Part shown: positions 46,345 to 57,478 of the stretch, piece by piece | How positions within the stretch are numbered: position 1 is the stretch's first letter | Layout of the letters: each line of letters opens with the position of its first letter | From: Roseomonas gilardii subsp. gilardii | Lineage (GTDB): Bacteria; Pseudomonadota; Alphaproteobacteria; Acetobacterales; Acetobacteraceae | DNA: 64,000 bases | Assembly (NCBI RefSeq): GCF_023078375.1 | Contig: NZ_CP095554.1 | Span: forward strand, 2,220,501-2,284,500 | Direction of reading: 5' to 3' | Program-made: the position numbers and the translations under genes | Notes under the pieces: model-generated | What the model was told of the DNA's origin: nothing | What the model saw: only the letters and a program-made list of their open reading frames with translations | Databases searched by the model: none

Positions 46345-46686
46345 TCACCAGGGCTCCACCCCCGCGAGATGGCGGGGCACGACGAAGGCCCGGGCGTGGC
46401 GCGGGCCATGGCGGGTCAGCACGCGGAAGGGATGGAGGCGGTAGCAGGCGCCCTCATAGGCGCGGAGGCGGTGCATCGCCCCGGCGGCGGGGCGGACCAG
46501 CAGCCCCGCCACGCTTCCGCCCGGCGCGGGGCGAAGGGTGGGGTAGGGGGTGCCGCGGAAGACCACCCGGCGGTGGCCCTCCAGCCTGGCGGGCAGAGCC
46601 CGCCGTGGCAGCCAGGGGTCCCCCGACCGCCGGGCCAGCACGCCGCGGTCGAGCAGCGTGCCGTAGAGAAAGAGCGGAAGCGTCAG
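46345..46686 (-). CDS. Gamma-glutamylcyclotransferase-like protein; possible CTG start
   Basis: The translated product is a compact GGCT/AIG2 fold of about 113 residues. LFLYGTLLDRGVLARR holds the YGTL substrate loop, RVVFRGTPYPTLRPAPGGSV follows, and LRAYEGACYRLHPFRV holds the catalytic Glu. No ATG, GTG or TTG stands near its natural N-terminus. The only suitable codon is CTG 46686, which overlaps the pgm stop as CTGA. Either a CTG is used for coupled re-initiation, or a base is missing here too. The family cleaves gamma-glutamyl amides or alkylamines. Confidence 0.65.
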   Translation of the reverse strand: MTLPLFLYGTLLDRGVLARRSGDPWLPRRALPARLEGHRRVVFRGTPYPTLRPAPGGSVAGLLVRPAAGAMHRLRAYEGACYRLHPFRVLTRHGPRHARAFVVPRHLAGVEPW

Positions 46687-48092
46687 TGCCCCGCGTTCTC
46701 GCCCGAGAAATCCGGCGCGGCGAGGCCGGAGGCCTGGAGCTGCTCGGACAGGCTGGCCTTCAGCCGCTCCAGCCCTTCCTCGCTCTTGGCCTCGCAGCGC
46801 GCGACCAGCACCGCCTGGGTGTTGGAGGCGCGCAGCAGCCACCAGCCATCCTCGGTCAGCACGCGGACACCGTCCACGTCCTGCACATCGGCGCCGGCCT
46901 TGGCGAGGCGGTCCTTCACCTCGGACACCACGACGAACTTCTTCTCCTCGGGGCAGTCGAAGCGCAGCTCCGGGGTGTTGATCACCTGCGGCAGCGCCTT
47001 GCGCACGTCGGAGAGCTTCTCCGCCATCCGCGCCACGATGCCGAGCAGGCGCACGGCGGAGTAGGGGGCGTCGTCGAAGCCGTACCACTTGTCCGCGTAG
47101 AAGGTGTGCCCCGACATCTCGCCGGCGAGCGGCGCCTTGGTCTCGGCCATCTTCTGCTTGATGAGAGAGTGGCCGGTCTTCCACATCAGCGGCTTGCCGC
47201 CAGCCTTCTCCACCTCGTCGAACAGGACCTGGGAGGCCTTCACGTCCGCGATGATGGTGGCGCCCGGCATGGCCTTCAGCACGTCGCGCGCCAGCACCAC
47301 CAGGAGCTGGTCGCCGAACAGCATGTGGCCCTCGTCATCCACCACGCCCAGCCGGTCCGCGTCGCCGTCGAAGGCGATGCCCAGATCGGCCTTCTGCGTC
47401 TTCACCTCGGCGATGATCTGCTCGAGGTTCTTCGGCACGGTCGGGTCGGGATGGTGGTTCGGGAAGCGCCCGTCGATCCCGGCATTGATCACGATGTGCT
47501 TGCCCGGCAGCACCTTGGCCAGCTTCTCCGTGATGATGCCGCCGGAGCCGTTGCCCGGGTCCCAGACCACGGTCAGCTTGCGGTCGCCGCCGTCATAGTC
47601 GTGCATCATGCGGGCGACATAGCGGTCGGCGATGTCCACCGTCTCGGAGGAGCCCTGGCCTTCCTCCACCACGTCGCCGGCGGCGGCCATCTTGCCGATC
47701 TGCTGGATCTGCGGGCCGAAGAAGGGCTTGTTCTTCAGCACCATCTTGAAGCCGTTGTAGTCGGGCGGGTTGTGGCTGCCCGTCACCATCACGCCGCCAT
47801 CGGCCTTCAGCTCATAGGCGCCGTAGTAGAGCATCGGGGTCGGGCAGCAGCCGACGCGCAGGACCTTCAGGCCGCAGGCGGTCAGGCCCTTCACCAGGGC
47901 CTCCTCCAGCATGGTGGAGGACAGGCGGCCATCATAGCCGACCGCGACCACCGAGCCGCCCTCGCGCTTCACGATGGTGCCGAAGCAGCGGCCGATCGCG
48001 AAGGCATCCTCACCGGACAGGGTCTTACCGACGATGCCCCGAATGTCGTACTCGCGCAGGCTGGTCGGGTCGAATTTGTGCTGGAACGTCAT
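46683..48092 (-). CDS. Phosphoglucomutase/phosphomannomutase
   Basis: This 469-residue alpha-D-phosphohexomutase interconverts hexose 1- and 6-phosphates. It has REYDIRGIVGKTLS, the phosphoserine loop GVMVTGSHNPPDYNGFKMV, the magnesium loop GIAFDGDADRLGVVD, the sugar loop PLAGEMSGHTFYADKWYGFD, and the phosphate loop WWLLRASNTQAVLVARCEA. It resembles bifunctional AlgC/PgmG enzymes. Together with the next two genes it supplies UDP-glucose and UDP-glucuronate (or GDP-mannuronate precursors) for polysaccharide. Stop overlaps the GGCT gene start. Confidence 0.93.
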   Translation of the reverse strand: MTFQHKFDPTSLREYDIRGIVGKTLSGEDAFAIGRCFGTIVKREGGSVVAVGYDGRLSSTMLEEALVKGLTACGLKVLRVGCCPTPMLYYGAYELKADGGVMVTGSHNPPDYNGFKMVLKNKPFFGPQIQQIGKMAAAGDVVEEGQGSSETVDIADRYVARMMHDYDGGDRKLTVVWDPGNGSGGIITEKLAKVLPGKHIVINAGIDGRFPNHHPDPTVPKNLEQIIAEVKTQKADLGIAFDGDADRLGVVDDEGHMLFGDQLLVVLARDVLKAMPGATIIADVKASQVLFDEVEKAGGKPLMWKTGHSLIKQKMAETKAPLAGEMSGHTFYADKWYGFDDAPYSAVRLLGIVARMAEKLSDVRKALPQVINTPELRFDCPEEKKFVVVSEVKDRLAKAGADVQDVDGVRVLTEDGWWLLRASNTQAVLVARCEAKSEEGLERLKASLSEQLQASGLAAPDFSGENAGH

Positions 48093-48101
48093 GCGGGTTC
48101 C

Positions 48102-49409
48102 TCAGGGTCGGCCGATGGAGTGATAGCGGAAGCCGGCCTGGCGCATGGCCGCCGGCTCCCAGGCATTGCGCAGGTCCAGAACGAGGTCGCCGCGCATGGC
48201 CTGGCGCAGCTTCTCCGGCGCCAGGGCGCGGAACTCGTTCCACTCCGTCAATAGCACGGTCGCGTCCGCGCCGCGCGCCGCATCCAGCGCGTTCTCGGCG
48301 AAGACCACGCTTTCGGGCAGGAGCTGGCGGGCATGGCCCGAGCCCTGCGGGTCATAGGCGCGGATGCTGGCCCCGGCCTCGGCCAGCCGGGGGATCACCG
48401 CGAGCGAGGCGGCCTCGCGCATGTCGTCCGTCTCGGGCTTGAAGGTCAGGCCCAGGATGGCGACGGTCTTGCCCCGGACATCGCCGCCCAGCGCCGCGAT
48501 CACGCGTTCGGCCATCTCCAGCTTGCGCGCGTCGTTATAGGCCACGGTCGCATCCACGATGGACATGGGCGCGCCATGGTCCTGCGCGGTGCGGGAGAGG
48601 GCGAGCGTGTCCTTGGGGAAGCAGGAACCGCCGAAGCCCGGGCCGGGATGCAGGAACTTGCGGCCGATGCGGCCGTCCAGCCCCATGCCCTTGGCCACGG
48701 CATGGACGTCGCCGCCCACCTTCTCGCAGAGATCGGCCACCTGGTTGATGAAGGAGATCTTCACCGCCAGGAAAGCGTTGGAGGCGTATTTGATCAGCTC
48801 CGCCGTTTCCAGCCCGGTGGCCAGGATCGGCGTTTCGATCAGGTTCAGCGGGCGGTAGAGCCGGCGCAGCACCGCCTCGGCACGCTCGTCCTCCACCCCG
48901 ATCACCACCCGGTCCGGGCGCATGAAGTCGCCGATGGCGCTGCCTTCGCGCAGGAATTCCGGGTTGGAGGCGACCTGGATGTCGAGCTCGGGGCGGACCC
49001 GGCGGACGATCTTCTGCACCTCCCGCCCCGTGCCGACCGGCACGGTGGATTTGGTGACCAGCACCAGCGGCCCTTCCGCCGCCCGCGCCACCTGCTCGGC
49101 GGCGGCATAGACATAGGTCAGGTCGGCATGGCCGTCGCCGCGCCGGGTGGGCGTGCCGACGGCCAGGAAGACCGCATCGGCCCGCCGCACAGCCTCGGCC
49201 AGATCGGTGGTGAAGTGCAGCCGCTCGTCGCGGACATTGTCCTCCACGAGCCGGTCCAGGCCCGGCTCGTAGATCGGCATGCGCCCTTCCCGCAGGGCCC
49301 GGATCTTCTCCGCCTCGCTGTCCACGACGTGGACGTCCACGCCGAACTCCGCGAAGCAGGCTCCGGAAACGAGGCCGACATAGCCGGCCCCGATCATGGC
49401 GATACGCAA
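48102..49409 (-). CDS. ugd: UDP-glucose 6-dehydrogenase
   Basis: This 435-residue enzyme makes UDP-glucuronate with two NAD. It shows MRIAMIGAGYVGLVSGACFA (Rossmann), FLAVGTPTRRGDG, VTKSTVPVGTGREVQ, SNPEFLREGSAIGDFMRPDR, ELIKYASNAFLAVKISFINQ, the catalytic Cys in GFGGSCFPKDT (about residue 262) and GLTFKPETDDMREA. Length and order are those of the UDP-glucose/GDP-mannose dehydrogenase family; glucose is favoured by galU next door, 13 bases upstream. Confidence 0.94.
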   Translation of the reverse strand: MRIAMIGAGYVGLVSGACFAEFGVDVHVVDSEAEKIRALREGRMPIYEPGLDRLVEDNVRDERLHFTTDLAEAVRRADAVFLAVGTPTRRGDGHADLTYVYAAAEQVARAAEGPLVLVTKSTVPVGTGREVQKIVRRVRPELDIQVASNPEFLREGSAIGDFMRPDRVVIGVEDERAEAVLRRLYRPLNLIETPILATGLETAELIKYASNAFLAVKISFINQVADLCEKVGGDVHAVAKGMGLDGRIGRKFLHPGPGFGGSCFPKDTLALSRTAQDHGAPMSIVDATVAYNDARKLEMAERVIAALGGDVRGKTVAILGLTFKPETDDMREAASLAVIPRLAEAGASIRAYDPQGSGHARQLLPESVVFAENALDAARGADATVLLTEWNEFRALAPEKLRQAMRGDLVLDLRNAWEPAAMRQAGFRYHSIGRP

Positions 49410-49422
49410 GTGTTGGCCCTTC

Positions 49423-50295
49423 TCAGCCGCAGTACTTGGGCAGGAACTCGCGCACCTTGTCCGCCAGGTCCGGCCGCTTCAGGGCGAAGGCGATCTGCGC
49501 CTCCAGGAAGCCGCCCTTGTCGCCGCAGTCGAAACGGCGGCCCTCGTAGCGCAGCCCGTGGAAGGGCTGGTCGGGGATCAGCTTGGCCATGGCGTCGGTG
49601 AGCTGCACCTCCCCGCCTGCGCCGCGCTCCATGCGGGAGAGGTACTGCACCACTTCCGGCATCAGCACATAGCGGCCGATGATGGTCAGGTTCGAGGGCG
49701 CATCCTCCGGCGCGGGCTTCTCCACCAGCCCCTTCACGGAGACCAGCTTGCCCTTGTCCTCGGCCACGTCGAGCACGCCGTAGTTCTTGACGCGCGACAT
49801 GGGGACTTCCTCGATCGCCACCACATTGCCGCCGGTCTCCTGATAGGCATCGGCGAGCTGCTTGGTGCAGGAGGTCTCGCAGAGCATCAGGTCGTCGGGC
49901 AGCAGGATGGCGAAGGGCTCGTCGCCGATGAAGGCGCGGGCACACCAGATGGCATGGCCCAGGCCCATCGGGATCTGCTGGCGCACCGTGGTGATGCTGC
50001 CCGGCGGCAGGGACTGGTGCCGCAGCATTTCCAGCAGCTCGGTCTTGGAGCGCTCCTCCAGTGTGCGCTCCAGCTCGTAGGCGACGTCGAAATGCTCCAC
50101 GATCGCCGTCTTGCCGCGGCCGGTCACGAAGCAGAACTGCTCGATGCCCGCTTCCCGGGCTTCCTCCACCGCATACTGGATCAGGGGCTTGTCAACGACC
50201 GGCAGCATCTCCTTGGCCAGCGCCTTGGTGGCGGGCAGGAAGCGCGTGCCCAGGCCCGCGACGGGCAGGACAGCCTTGCGAAGAGGCTTGTTCAC
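49423..50295 (-). CDS. galU: UTP-glucose-1-phosphate uridylyltransferase
   Basis: This 290-residue enzyme makes UDP-glucose from UTP and glucose 1-phosphate. It has KAVLPVAGLGTRFLPATKAL (nucleotide-binding), EMLPVVDKPLIQYAVEEARE, QQIPMGLGHAIWCAR, ILLPDDLML and GLVEKPAPEDAPSNL. GTG 50295 (MNKPLRKAVLPV) was chosen because AAAGGA lies just upstream and the N-terminus matches homologues. An ATG at 50334 would add 13 residues without a ribosome binding site. First gene of galU-ugd-pgm. Confidence 0.95.
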   Translation of the reverse strand: MNKPLRKAVLPVAGLGTRFLPATKALAKEMLPVVDKPLIQYAVEEAREAGIEQFCFVTGRGKTAIVEHFDVAYELERTLEERSKTELLEMLRHQSLPPGSITTVRQQIPMGLGHAIWCARAFIGDEPFAILLPDDLMLCETSCTKQLADAYQETGGNVVAIEEVPMSRVKNYGVLDVAEDKGKLVSVKGLVEKPAPEDAPSNLTIIGRYVLMPEVVQYLSRMERGAGGEVQLTDAMAKLIPDQPFHGLRYEGRRFDCGDKGGFLEAQIAFALKRPDLADKVREFLPKYCG

Positions 50296-50391
50296 AACAT
50301 CGGGTCCTTTCGAAACGCCGGCTAGGATTGCCATGATGGCCGCCCGCTGTCAGCCCGCGGAACATGCCACCCGGAGTTGTAGGTTAATATT

Positions 50392-51078
50392 TCAGCGAAG
50401 CAACGTATCGCGCGCTTCATTCAATCGCGCCGCCAGCCAGTCCGAGCCGCCACGGTCGGGATGCGCCACCCGCATCAGGCGCAGATAGGCGGCCTGGACC
50501 TGCTCTGGGCTGGCTTCCGGCGGCAGGCCGAGCACCGCCAGCGCCTCCTCCCGCCTCATCGGTGCCGAGCCCGGAGGGGGTGGTTTTTCTTCGCCTTCCG
50601 GTTGCATCCGGGCCAGCCATGCTTCCAGGAGAGGAAGGCTGTCCGGATCATTCTCCAGGCAATCCGCAAAAATTTCTTCAATTTGTGATCGCTGCAACCG
50701 GGCGAGGTCGCGCCCGGCATAACGGCCACGCAGCACCGTTCCCGACATGATGCCCGAGGCCGGGTCGATGCGCAGCGACAGGGTGGCGGTTTCCACCGCG
50801 TCCTCCGGCGATCCCTGCGGGGGCGGCGCGGCCCCGAACCCCCTGGCCAGGCGCCGCGACTGCCACCGGCGCCAGGCCAGGGGACCCAGGGTGAAAAGCA
50901 GGAAGAGCGCCACCGGCCCCCGCCCGCTCAGGACCAGCAGCCCCCCAAGGGCCAGGGCCAGGAAAACGGCCAGCCAGAACAGCGCGGCCTTCACCTGGGC
51001 GGGGGAGGCACTGGCGAAGCCGCGCAGCGCCAGCAGCAGGAGAAGCAGCGAGAGGCTGCCGAGCGCGATCCAGGCCAT
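50392..51078 (-). CDS. Membrane-anchored J-domain protein
   Basis: This 228-residue protein has two or three N-terminal hydrophobic segments (LGSLSLLLLLLALRGFA, then ALFWLAVFLALALGGLLVL and ALFLLFTLGPLAW). A linker follows with LRIDPASGIMSGTVLRGRYAG and a helical middle. The C-terminal J domain has LGLPPEASPEQVQAAYLRLM and AHPDRGGSDWLAARLNEARD with an intact HPD. The layout matches alphaproteobacterial TIM14/DjlC-like proteins with the J domain last, which stimulate DnaK near the membrane. Partner and substrate are unknown. Confidence 0.87.
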   Translation of the reverse strand: MAWIALGSLSLLLLLLALRGFASASPAQVKAALFWLAVFLALALGGLLVLSGRGPVALFLLFTLGPLAWRRWQSRRLARGFGAAPPPQGSPEDAVETATLSLRIDPASGIMSGTVLRGRYAGRDLARLQRSQIEEIFADCLENDPDSLPLLEAWLARMQPEGEEKPPPPGSAPMRREEALAVLGLPPEASPEQVQAAYLRLMRVAHPDRGGSDWLAARLNEARDTLLR

Positions 51079-51153
51079 GGGGCTTCAGCGCCTCTCCGCC
51101 CTATGGGACAGCCATTGGGCCAGGCCCGCCGAAGGAAGCTCCTGGAGCATGCC

Positions 51154-51890
51154 TCAGCTTCCGGACGGGGCGGGGATCTGCCGGGCGAGGGCCTGCGCCG
51201 CCACCCCGGGCAGGCGCGACAGCGCGGCATGGCCGCCTGCCGCATAGACCGCCACGGCGCGCAGCAGCTCCGCCAGGGCGCGCGGGGAGGACGAATCGAA
51301 CGGGGCCCAGGCGCCGCCGGAAAGCCGCGCTACCTGCCGGAACACCCCCTCCACGGCCGGGTCGCGGCCCTCCTGGAACAGGAAGACGGGGGTCTTCCGT
51401 GCCCCCAGCATCCCGGCGGCGTGGCAGATCGGGTCCGCCGCCTCCTCCAGCGCATCGCCGACGAACACCATGGCGGCGAGGCGTTCCCGCCCGCCTTCCG
51501 CCAGGGCATGGTGCAGCAGGCGCAGCAACTGGGTGCGGCCGCCGAGGCAGGAGAGGCCGGACATGCGCCGCGCCAGCTCCGCGCCGTCGGTCAGATAGGG
51601 CGTGGCGGCGAACTCCCCGAAACCCCGGTAATAGGCCAGCGAGACCGCGATGCCGCCGAGGCCGCGCACCGCCAGGAACATCTCCCCCTGCACGGCGCAG
51701 GCGCGGTCCCAGGCCGGCTGGCGGCTGGCGGTGGCATCGATGCCGAAAAGCAGGCGCGCCGGGCGTGGCCGGGGGCGAGGCGAAGTCCGGGCAGGGCCTC
51801 TGCCCGCCGCAGGAAACCGGCCACCGCGCGGCCCGGGCTGGCGGGACCGGCAGGAAGGCCGGACGAGGGAGGGACGGGCGGCTTCGCCAT
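51154..51890 (-). pseudogene. VWA-like domain protein, frameshifted
   Basis: ATG 51890 opens MAKPPVPPSSGLPAGPAS, then VAGFLRRAEALPGLRLAP. One frame over, the protein continues RPARLLFGIDATASRQPAWD (MIDAS-like DxTxS), LQGEMFLAVRGLGG-type sequence, LAYYRGFGEF, LAAMVFVGDALEEAADPICH and PVFLFQEGRDPAVEGVFRQV. Joining needs one more base at the GGGGG of 51771-51775. This family is widespread in Rhodospirillales, with a von Willebrand A fold but no known role. The C-terminal part alone could start at GTG 51693, but that would remove the metal-binding strand. Confidence 0.8.
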
Positions 51891-51975
51891 CACAGGAGAA
51901 TGGGGGCGCCGCCCGCCCGGCGCCAGGGTATGGCCCCCTGCGAGGCCCCGCCCGGTTGGGGCGGGGCCGCGGGGG

Positions 51976-54258
<2,283 letters not shown>

Positions 54259-54302
54259 GATGCCCTCTTCGCGGCAGCCAGATCGGGCTGCGCCCCAACG
54301 TC

Positions 54303-54322
54303 AACAGTCAAAACTGACTGTT
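54303..54322. promoter_or_regulatory. 8-bp inverted repeat upstream of maeB
   Basis: AACAGTCA (54303-54310) and TGACTGTT (54315-54322) are perfect inverted copies around AAAC. The site is AT-rich against the background, 45-64 bases upstream of maeB and just past the tRNA-Leu 3' end. It suits a transcription-factor operator; the regulator is not identified. Confidence 0.5.
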
Positions 54323-54374
54323 CACACTTACCAGCGGGGGGCGTTCGGGGAGAGATGCCTGGATGAAGAAAATC

Positions 54375-54460
54375 TGGTGCGGTCGAGAAGATTCGAACTT
54401 CCACGGGGTTTCCCCCACCAGCACCTCAAGCTGGCGCGTCTACCATTCCGCCACGACCGC
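54375..54460 (-). tRNA. tRNA-Leu (anticodon GAG)
   Basis: The minus strand folds as an 86-nt class II tRNA. The acceptor GCGGTCG pairs with CGACCGC, the anticodon stem is CCAGC/GCTGG with loop TTGAGGT (anticodon GAG), the variable arm is TGGGGGAAACCCCG, and the T loop is TTCGAAT. The 3' ACCA is encoded at 54378-54375. The long variable arm and anticodon fix the identity as leucine (CUC/CUU codons). Confidence 0.95.
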
Positions 54461-54484
54461 GTGCAGACGAGGCGCCTATAACCG

Positions 54485-55225
54485 ATGAACACGAACCTAG
54501 CAACGGCCCCCATGACAGTGATTTCGCCCGAACGCCTTTCCACCCTCCCCGGGAACGGCCCGGAGGCCGGAGGGGGAGCCCCGGAAGGGCCCCTCTGGAC
54601 GGTGGTGGAAGGGCGCACGCCCTATCCCGAGGCGCTGGCCGCCATGGAGGCGCAGGCCGCAGCCATCCGCGCCGGCACGGCCGGAGAGGCCGTCTGGCTG
54701 GTGGAGCATCCGCCCACCTACACCGCCGGGACCTCCGCCACCGCGGAGGGGCTGGTGGATGCGCGATTCCCCGTCTTCAAGGCCGGGCGGGGCGGGCAAT
54801 GGACCTATCACGGCCCCGGCCAGCGCACCGCCTATGTCATGCTCGACCTGACCAGGCCGCATGGCGGCATCGTGGCGCGGGACGTGCGGGCCTATGTCCA
54901 CGGGCTGGAGGAATGGATCATCCGCGCCCTGGACCGCTTCAACGTGAAGGGCGAGCGGCGCGAGGGGCGGGTCGGCATCTGGGTCGCCGATCCGGCGACG
55001 AGGCAGGAAAGCAAGATCGCCGCCATCGGCGTGCGGGTGACGCGCTGGGTGAGCTGGCACGGGATCGCGCTGAACGTGGAGCCGGACCTGTCGCATTTCG
55101 GCGGCATCGTCCCCTGCGGCATCAGCGAGCACGGCGTCACCAGCCTGCACGCCCTGGGCATCCCCGCGACCATGGAGGAGGCCGACTCGGCCCTGCGCGG
55201 CGCCTGGGCCGAGGTCTTCGGCTGA
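54485..55225 (+). CDS. lipB: Lipoyl(octanoyl) transferase
   Basis: This 246-residue enzyme transfers octanoyl from ACP to lipoyl domains. It has [73 protein letters not shown] (catalytic Lys) and [17 protein letters not shown] (catalytic Cys). The first 35 residues are unconserved, so starts at ATG 54485 or ATG 54512 are both possible. Divergent from tRNA-Leu. lipA is not visible. Confidence 0.94.
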   Translation: MNTNLATAPMTVISPERLSTLPGNGPEAGGGAPEGPLWTVVEGRTPYPEALAAMEAQAAAIRAGTAGEAVWLVEHPPTYTAGTSATAEGLVDARFPVFKAGRGGQWTYHGPGQRTAYVMLDLTRPHGGIVARDVRAYVHGLEEWIIRALDRFNVKGERREGRVGIWVADPATRQESKIAAIGVRVTRWVSWHGIALNVEPDLSHFGGIVPCGISEHGVTSLHALGIPATMEEADSALRGAWAEVFG

Positions 55226-55254
55226 AAGGCCGCCCCGCCCACCCGGCGGGCAGC

Positions 55255-55755
55255 TCAGTGCAGCAGGGTGGAGGCCGCCGGCCGGATCTCGAAGGGCAGC
55301 ACGCGGCCACCGCCCCCGGCCGGAAGTGGCAGGTCATGCCCGGCCCGGAGCAACTGCCGGGCCAGGGGCTGGATGGCCCGGGCGCATTCCTCCAGCGTAT
55401 GGGGCATGGCCAGCCCGGCCAGCCGCCGGGCCGCCTCGGCCGGCCGGTCCCTCTGCGCCAGGGCGAGGCATTCCAGCAGGGCGAACTCGTCGGGGCTCAC
55501 CTCCTCGCAGCAGACGCAGTTCACCTCGATCAGCCGCGACGCGCCGCCATTGAGGGCGCCCATCATGCCGTCGAGCGGCCGCATCGCCCCGGGTGCGCCG
55601 ATGGCCTCCATCGCCTCCTCGATCTCCTCCGCCAGGGCGATTCCGTGGAAGCGGTCCAGCACCCAGGCGCGCATCGACCAGAGCATCAGGTTCTCGACCG
55701 CGGACAGGGACCAGACCTGCCGTCTCTCGCAGGCCCTCTGGCAGTTGTCGTGCAT
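55255..55755 (-). CDS. Unknown protein A of a divergent paralogous pair
   Basis: This 166-residue, soluble, mainly helical protein is of no family I know. Recognisable segments are LSAVENLMLWSMRAWVLDR, a central acidic part, EVNCVCCEEVSPDEFALLEC (three Cys), LALAQRDRPAEAARRLAGLA and ARAIQPLARQLLRAGHDLPL. The protein encoded divergently from 55867 shares the same order and spacing of motifs. ATG 55755 has GGAG eight bases upstream. A Fur-like dyad lies between the two. Iron-related control is inference; function is unknown. Confidence 0.7.
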   Translation of the reverse strand: MHDNCQRACERRQVWSLSAVENLMLWSMRAWVLDRFHGIALAEEIEEAMEAIGAPGAMRPLDGMMGALNGGASRLIEVNCVCCEEVSPDEFALLECLALAQRDRPAEAARRLAGLAMPHTLEECARAIQPLARQLLRAGHDLPLPAGGGGRVLPFEIRPAASTLLH

Positions 55756-55811
55756 GGGACATCTCCGGTTCCGGGCGGCGTCGCCCCAGGGGCCAGACTA
55801 TCCTCTTTGCA

Positions 55812-55839
55812 GATGCAATTGCAATTCGTTTGCATTATC
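55812..55839. promoter_or_regulatory. Fur/Irr-like AT-rich dyad between divergent paralogues
   Basis: The stretch contains the perfect palindrome TGCAATTGCA (55814-55823) and the inverted pair ATGCAA (55813-55818) / TTGCAT (55830-55835), ending in GCATTATC. This looks like the overlapping TGCAAnT...ATTTGCA pattern of alphaproteobacterial Fur boxes and is a marked AT island. The regulator is inferred from pattern only. Confidence 0.5.
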
Positions 55840-55866
55840 ATGGCGCATGGCTATCCTGCCCTGGCC

Positions 55867-56435
55867 ATGACCTTTCCCTGCGACCTGCTGCGCCTGACCT
55901 CCAGCGAGCACCTGCTGCTCTGGTGCCTCCGCACCGTCGTCCAGAGGGGGAGGATGCCGAGATCCACGAGGGCATCGTCGGCGCCCTGGAGGGAGAGGGG
56001 GAGGAGACGGCGCGGGCCCTCTACCGCTTCCTCTTCCTGCTCGGCTTCGGCGCCCGCCGCCCGATCGTGATGGAGGCGCCCGGCTGCCTCCGGGTGACCG
56101 CCGACGAGCGCCGCCTCCTCGCCATCCTCGCTCTGGCCCAGCACGACATCCAGGCCGGGGAGGCGGCGGAACTCTCCCGGGCAGCCCTGGCGGCGCATCT
56201 CGCCTGGCTGGTGCGGGGGCCGGTGGCCGCCCCCGCCACCGCCGCAGCCAGGATGCTCGCCCACGCGCTGCTGGCTCAGGACCACCGCCTGCCCGCCCCG
56301 GCGGCACCGGCTCCCGCCCCCAGCCCCGCCGGAGGCGCGGTCCTGCGCCTCCTGGCCTCGCCTGCCGCCCCTCCCATCCCCCATCCCGAACCCCTGACGA
56401 GGTCCGCCATGCCCTGGCCGGAAACTGCCCGATGA
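55867..56435 (+). pseudogene. Unknown protein B (paralogue of A), frameshifted
   Basis: ATG 55867 (or ATG 55840 in frame) gives MTFPCDLLRLTSSEHLLLWC, then LRTVVQRG. The protein continues one frame over as EDAEIHEGIVGALEGEGEET, RALYRFLFLLGFGARRPIVM, EAPGCLRVTADERRLLAILA, LAQHDIQAGEAAELSRAALA, and ends after a Pro/Ala linker. One more G in the run 55946-55950 joins the halves. Motif order parallels protein A (L-x-x-x-E-x-L-x-L-W; E-x(2-3)-C...V-(S/T)-x-DE; LALAQ-x-D). The TGA at 56433-56435 overlaps the ATG of the following ABC ATPase (ATGA). Confidence 0.65.
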
Positions 56436-57478
56436 CGGCGCCGCTGCTCGATGTCCGGGACCTGACGGTCCGCTTCGACACCTGGGAGGGCACGGTGCAT
56501 GCCGTGACCGGCGTGACCTATGCGCTCCAGCCCGGCGAGACGCTGGGCATCGTGGGCGAGTCCGGCTCGGGCAAGAGCGTGCACGTCCTGTCCATGCTCG
56601 GGCTGATCCCCAGGCCGCCGGGACGCATCGCCGCCGGCAGCGCGCTCTTCGAGGGGCGCGACCTGCTGCGGATGAGCGAGGCGGAATTGCAGGAACTGCG
56701 CGGTGGCAGGATCGGCATGATCTTCCAGGATCCGATGACCTCGCTGAACCCGGTCCTCACCGTCGGCTACCAGATCTGCGAATCCCTGCGTCGCCACCTG
56801 AAGCTCTCGCGCGGCGCGGCACTGAAGCGGGCGGTGGAGCTGCTGGACCTGGTCGGCATCCCCGACCCGCAGAAGCGCGTGGAGCAGTACCCGCACCAGT
56901 TCTCCGGCGGCATGCGCCAGCGCGCGATGATCGCCATCGGCATCGCCTGCGAACCCAGGCTGCTGATCGCCGACGAGGCCACCACCGCGCTCGACGTGAC
57001 GGTGCAGGCCCAGGTGCTGGACCTGATGCGCGACCTCAAGCGCAAGCTGGGCATGGCGATGATCTGGATCACCCATGACATGGGCGTGGTCGCCGGCCTC
57101 GCCGACAATGTGCAGGTCATGTATGGCGGCCGCATCATGGAACGCGGCCCCGCCCGCGCTGTCTTCCACGACACGCGCAGCGCCTATACCTGGGGCCTGC
57201 TGCGCTCCCTGCCGGAGGAGGAGGCCGTTCCGGTCCCGGACCCGGCACCGGCCGCGAAGCGCAAGCGCCTCTACCAGATCCCGGGATCGCCGCCCGACAT
57301 GTACCGCCCGCCGGCGGGCGATCCCTTCGCCCCGCGCAACCCGCTGGCCACCGAGCGCTGCCTGACCGAGGTGCCGCCGCTGGTGCAGGCGCCGGAAGGC
57401 GAGCCCGGCCATCTCGTCGCCGCCTGGTACGACCTGCGCGCCGCGCGTGCGGCAGGGGCGGGCGAGGTGGTGGCATGA
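56432..57478 (+). CDS. dppD: Peptide-type ABC transporter ATP-binding protein (DppD/OppD)
   Basis: This 348-residue ATPase of dipeptide/oligopeptide importers has Walker [21 protein letters not shown], the Q-loop [20 protein letters not shown], signature [19 protein letters not shown], Walker [21 protein letters not shown] and the H-loop WITHDMGVV. The C-terminal oligopeptide_HPY region ([20 protein letters not shown] and a Cys in [12 protein letters not shown]) may hold an iron-sulfur cluster as in DppD. It overlaps the upstream unknown gene and the downstream dppF. No permease genes are adjacent. Confidence 0.93.
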   Translation: MTAPLLDVRDLTVRFDTWEGTVHAVTGVTYALQPGETLGIVGESGSGKSVHVLSMLGLIPRPPGRIAAGSALFEGRDLLRMSEAELQELRGGRIGMIFQDPMTSLNPVLTVGYQICESLRRHLKLSRGAALKRAVELLDLVGIPDPQKRVEQYPHQFSGGMRQRAMIAIGIACEPRLLIADEATTALDVTVQAQVLDLMRDLKRKLGMAMIWITHDMGVVAGLADNVQVMYGGRIMERGPARAVFHDTRSAYTWGLLRSLPEEEAVPVPDPAPAAKRKRLYQIPGSPPDMYRPPAGDPFAPRNPLATERCLTEVPPLVQAPEGEPGHLVAAWYDLRAARAAGAGEVVA

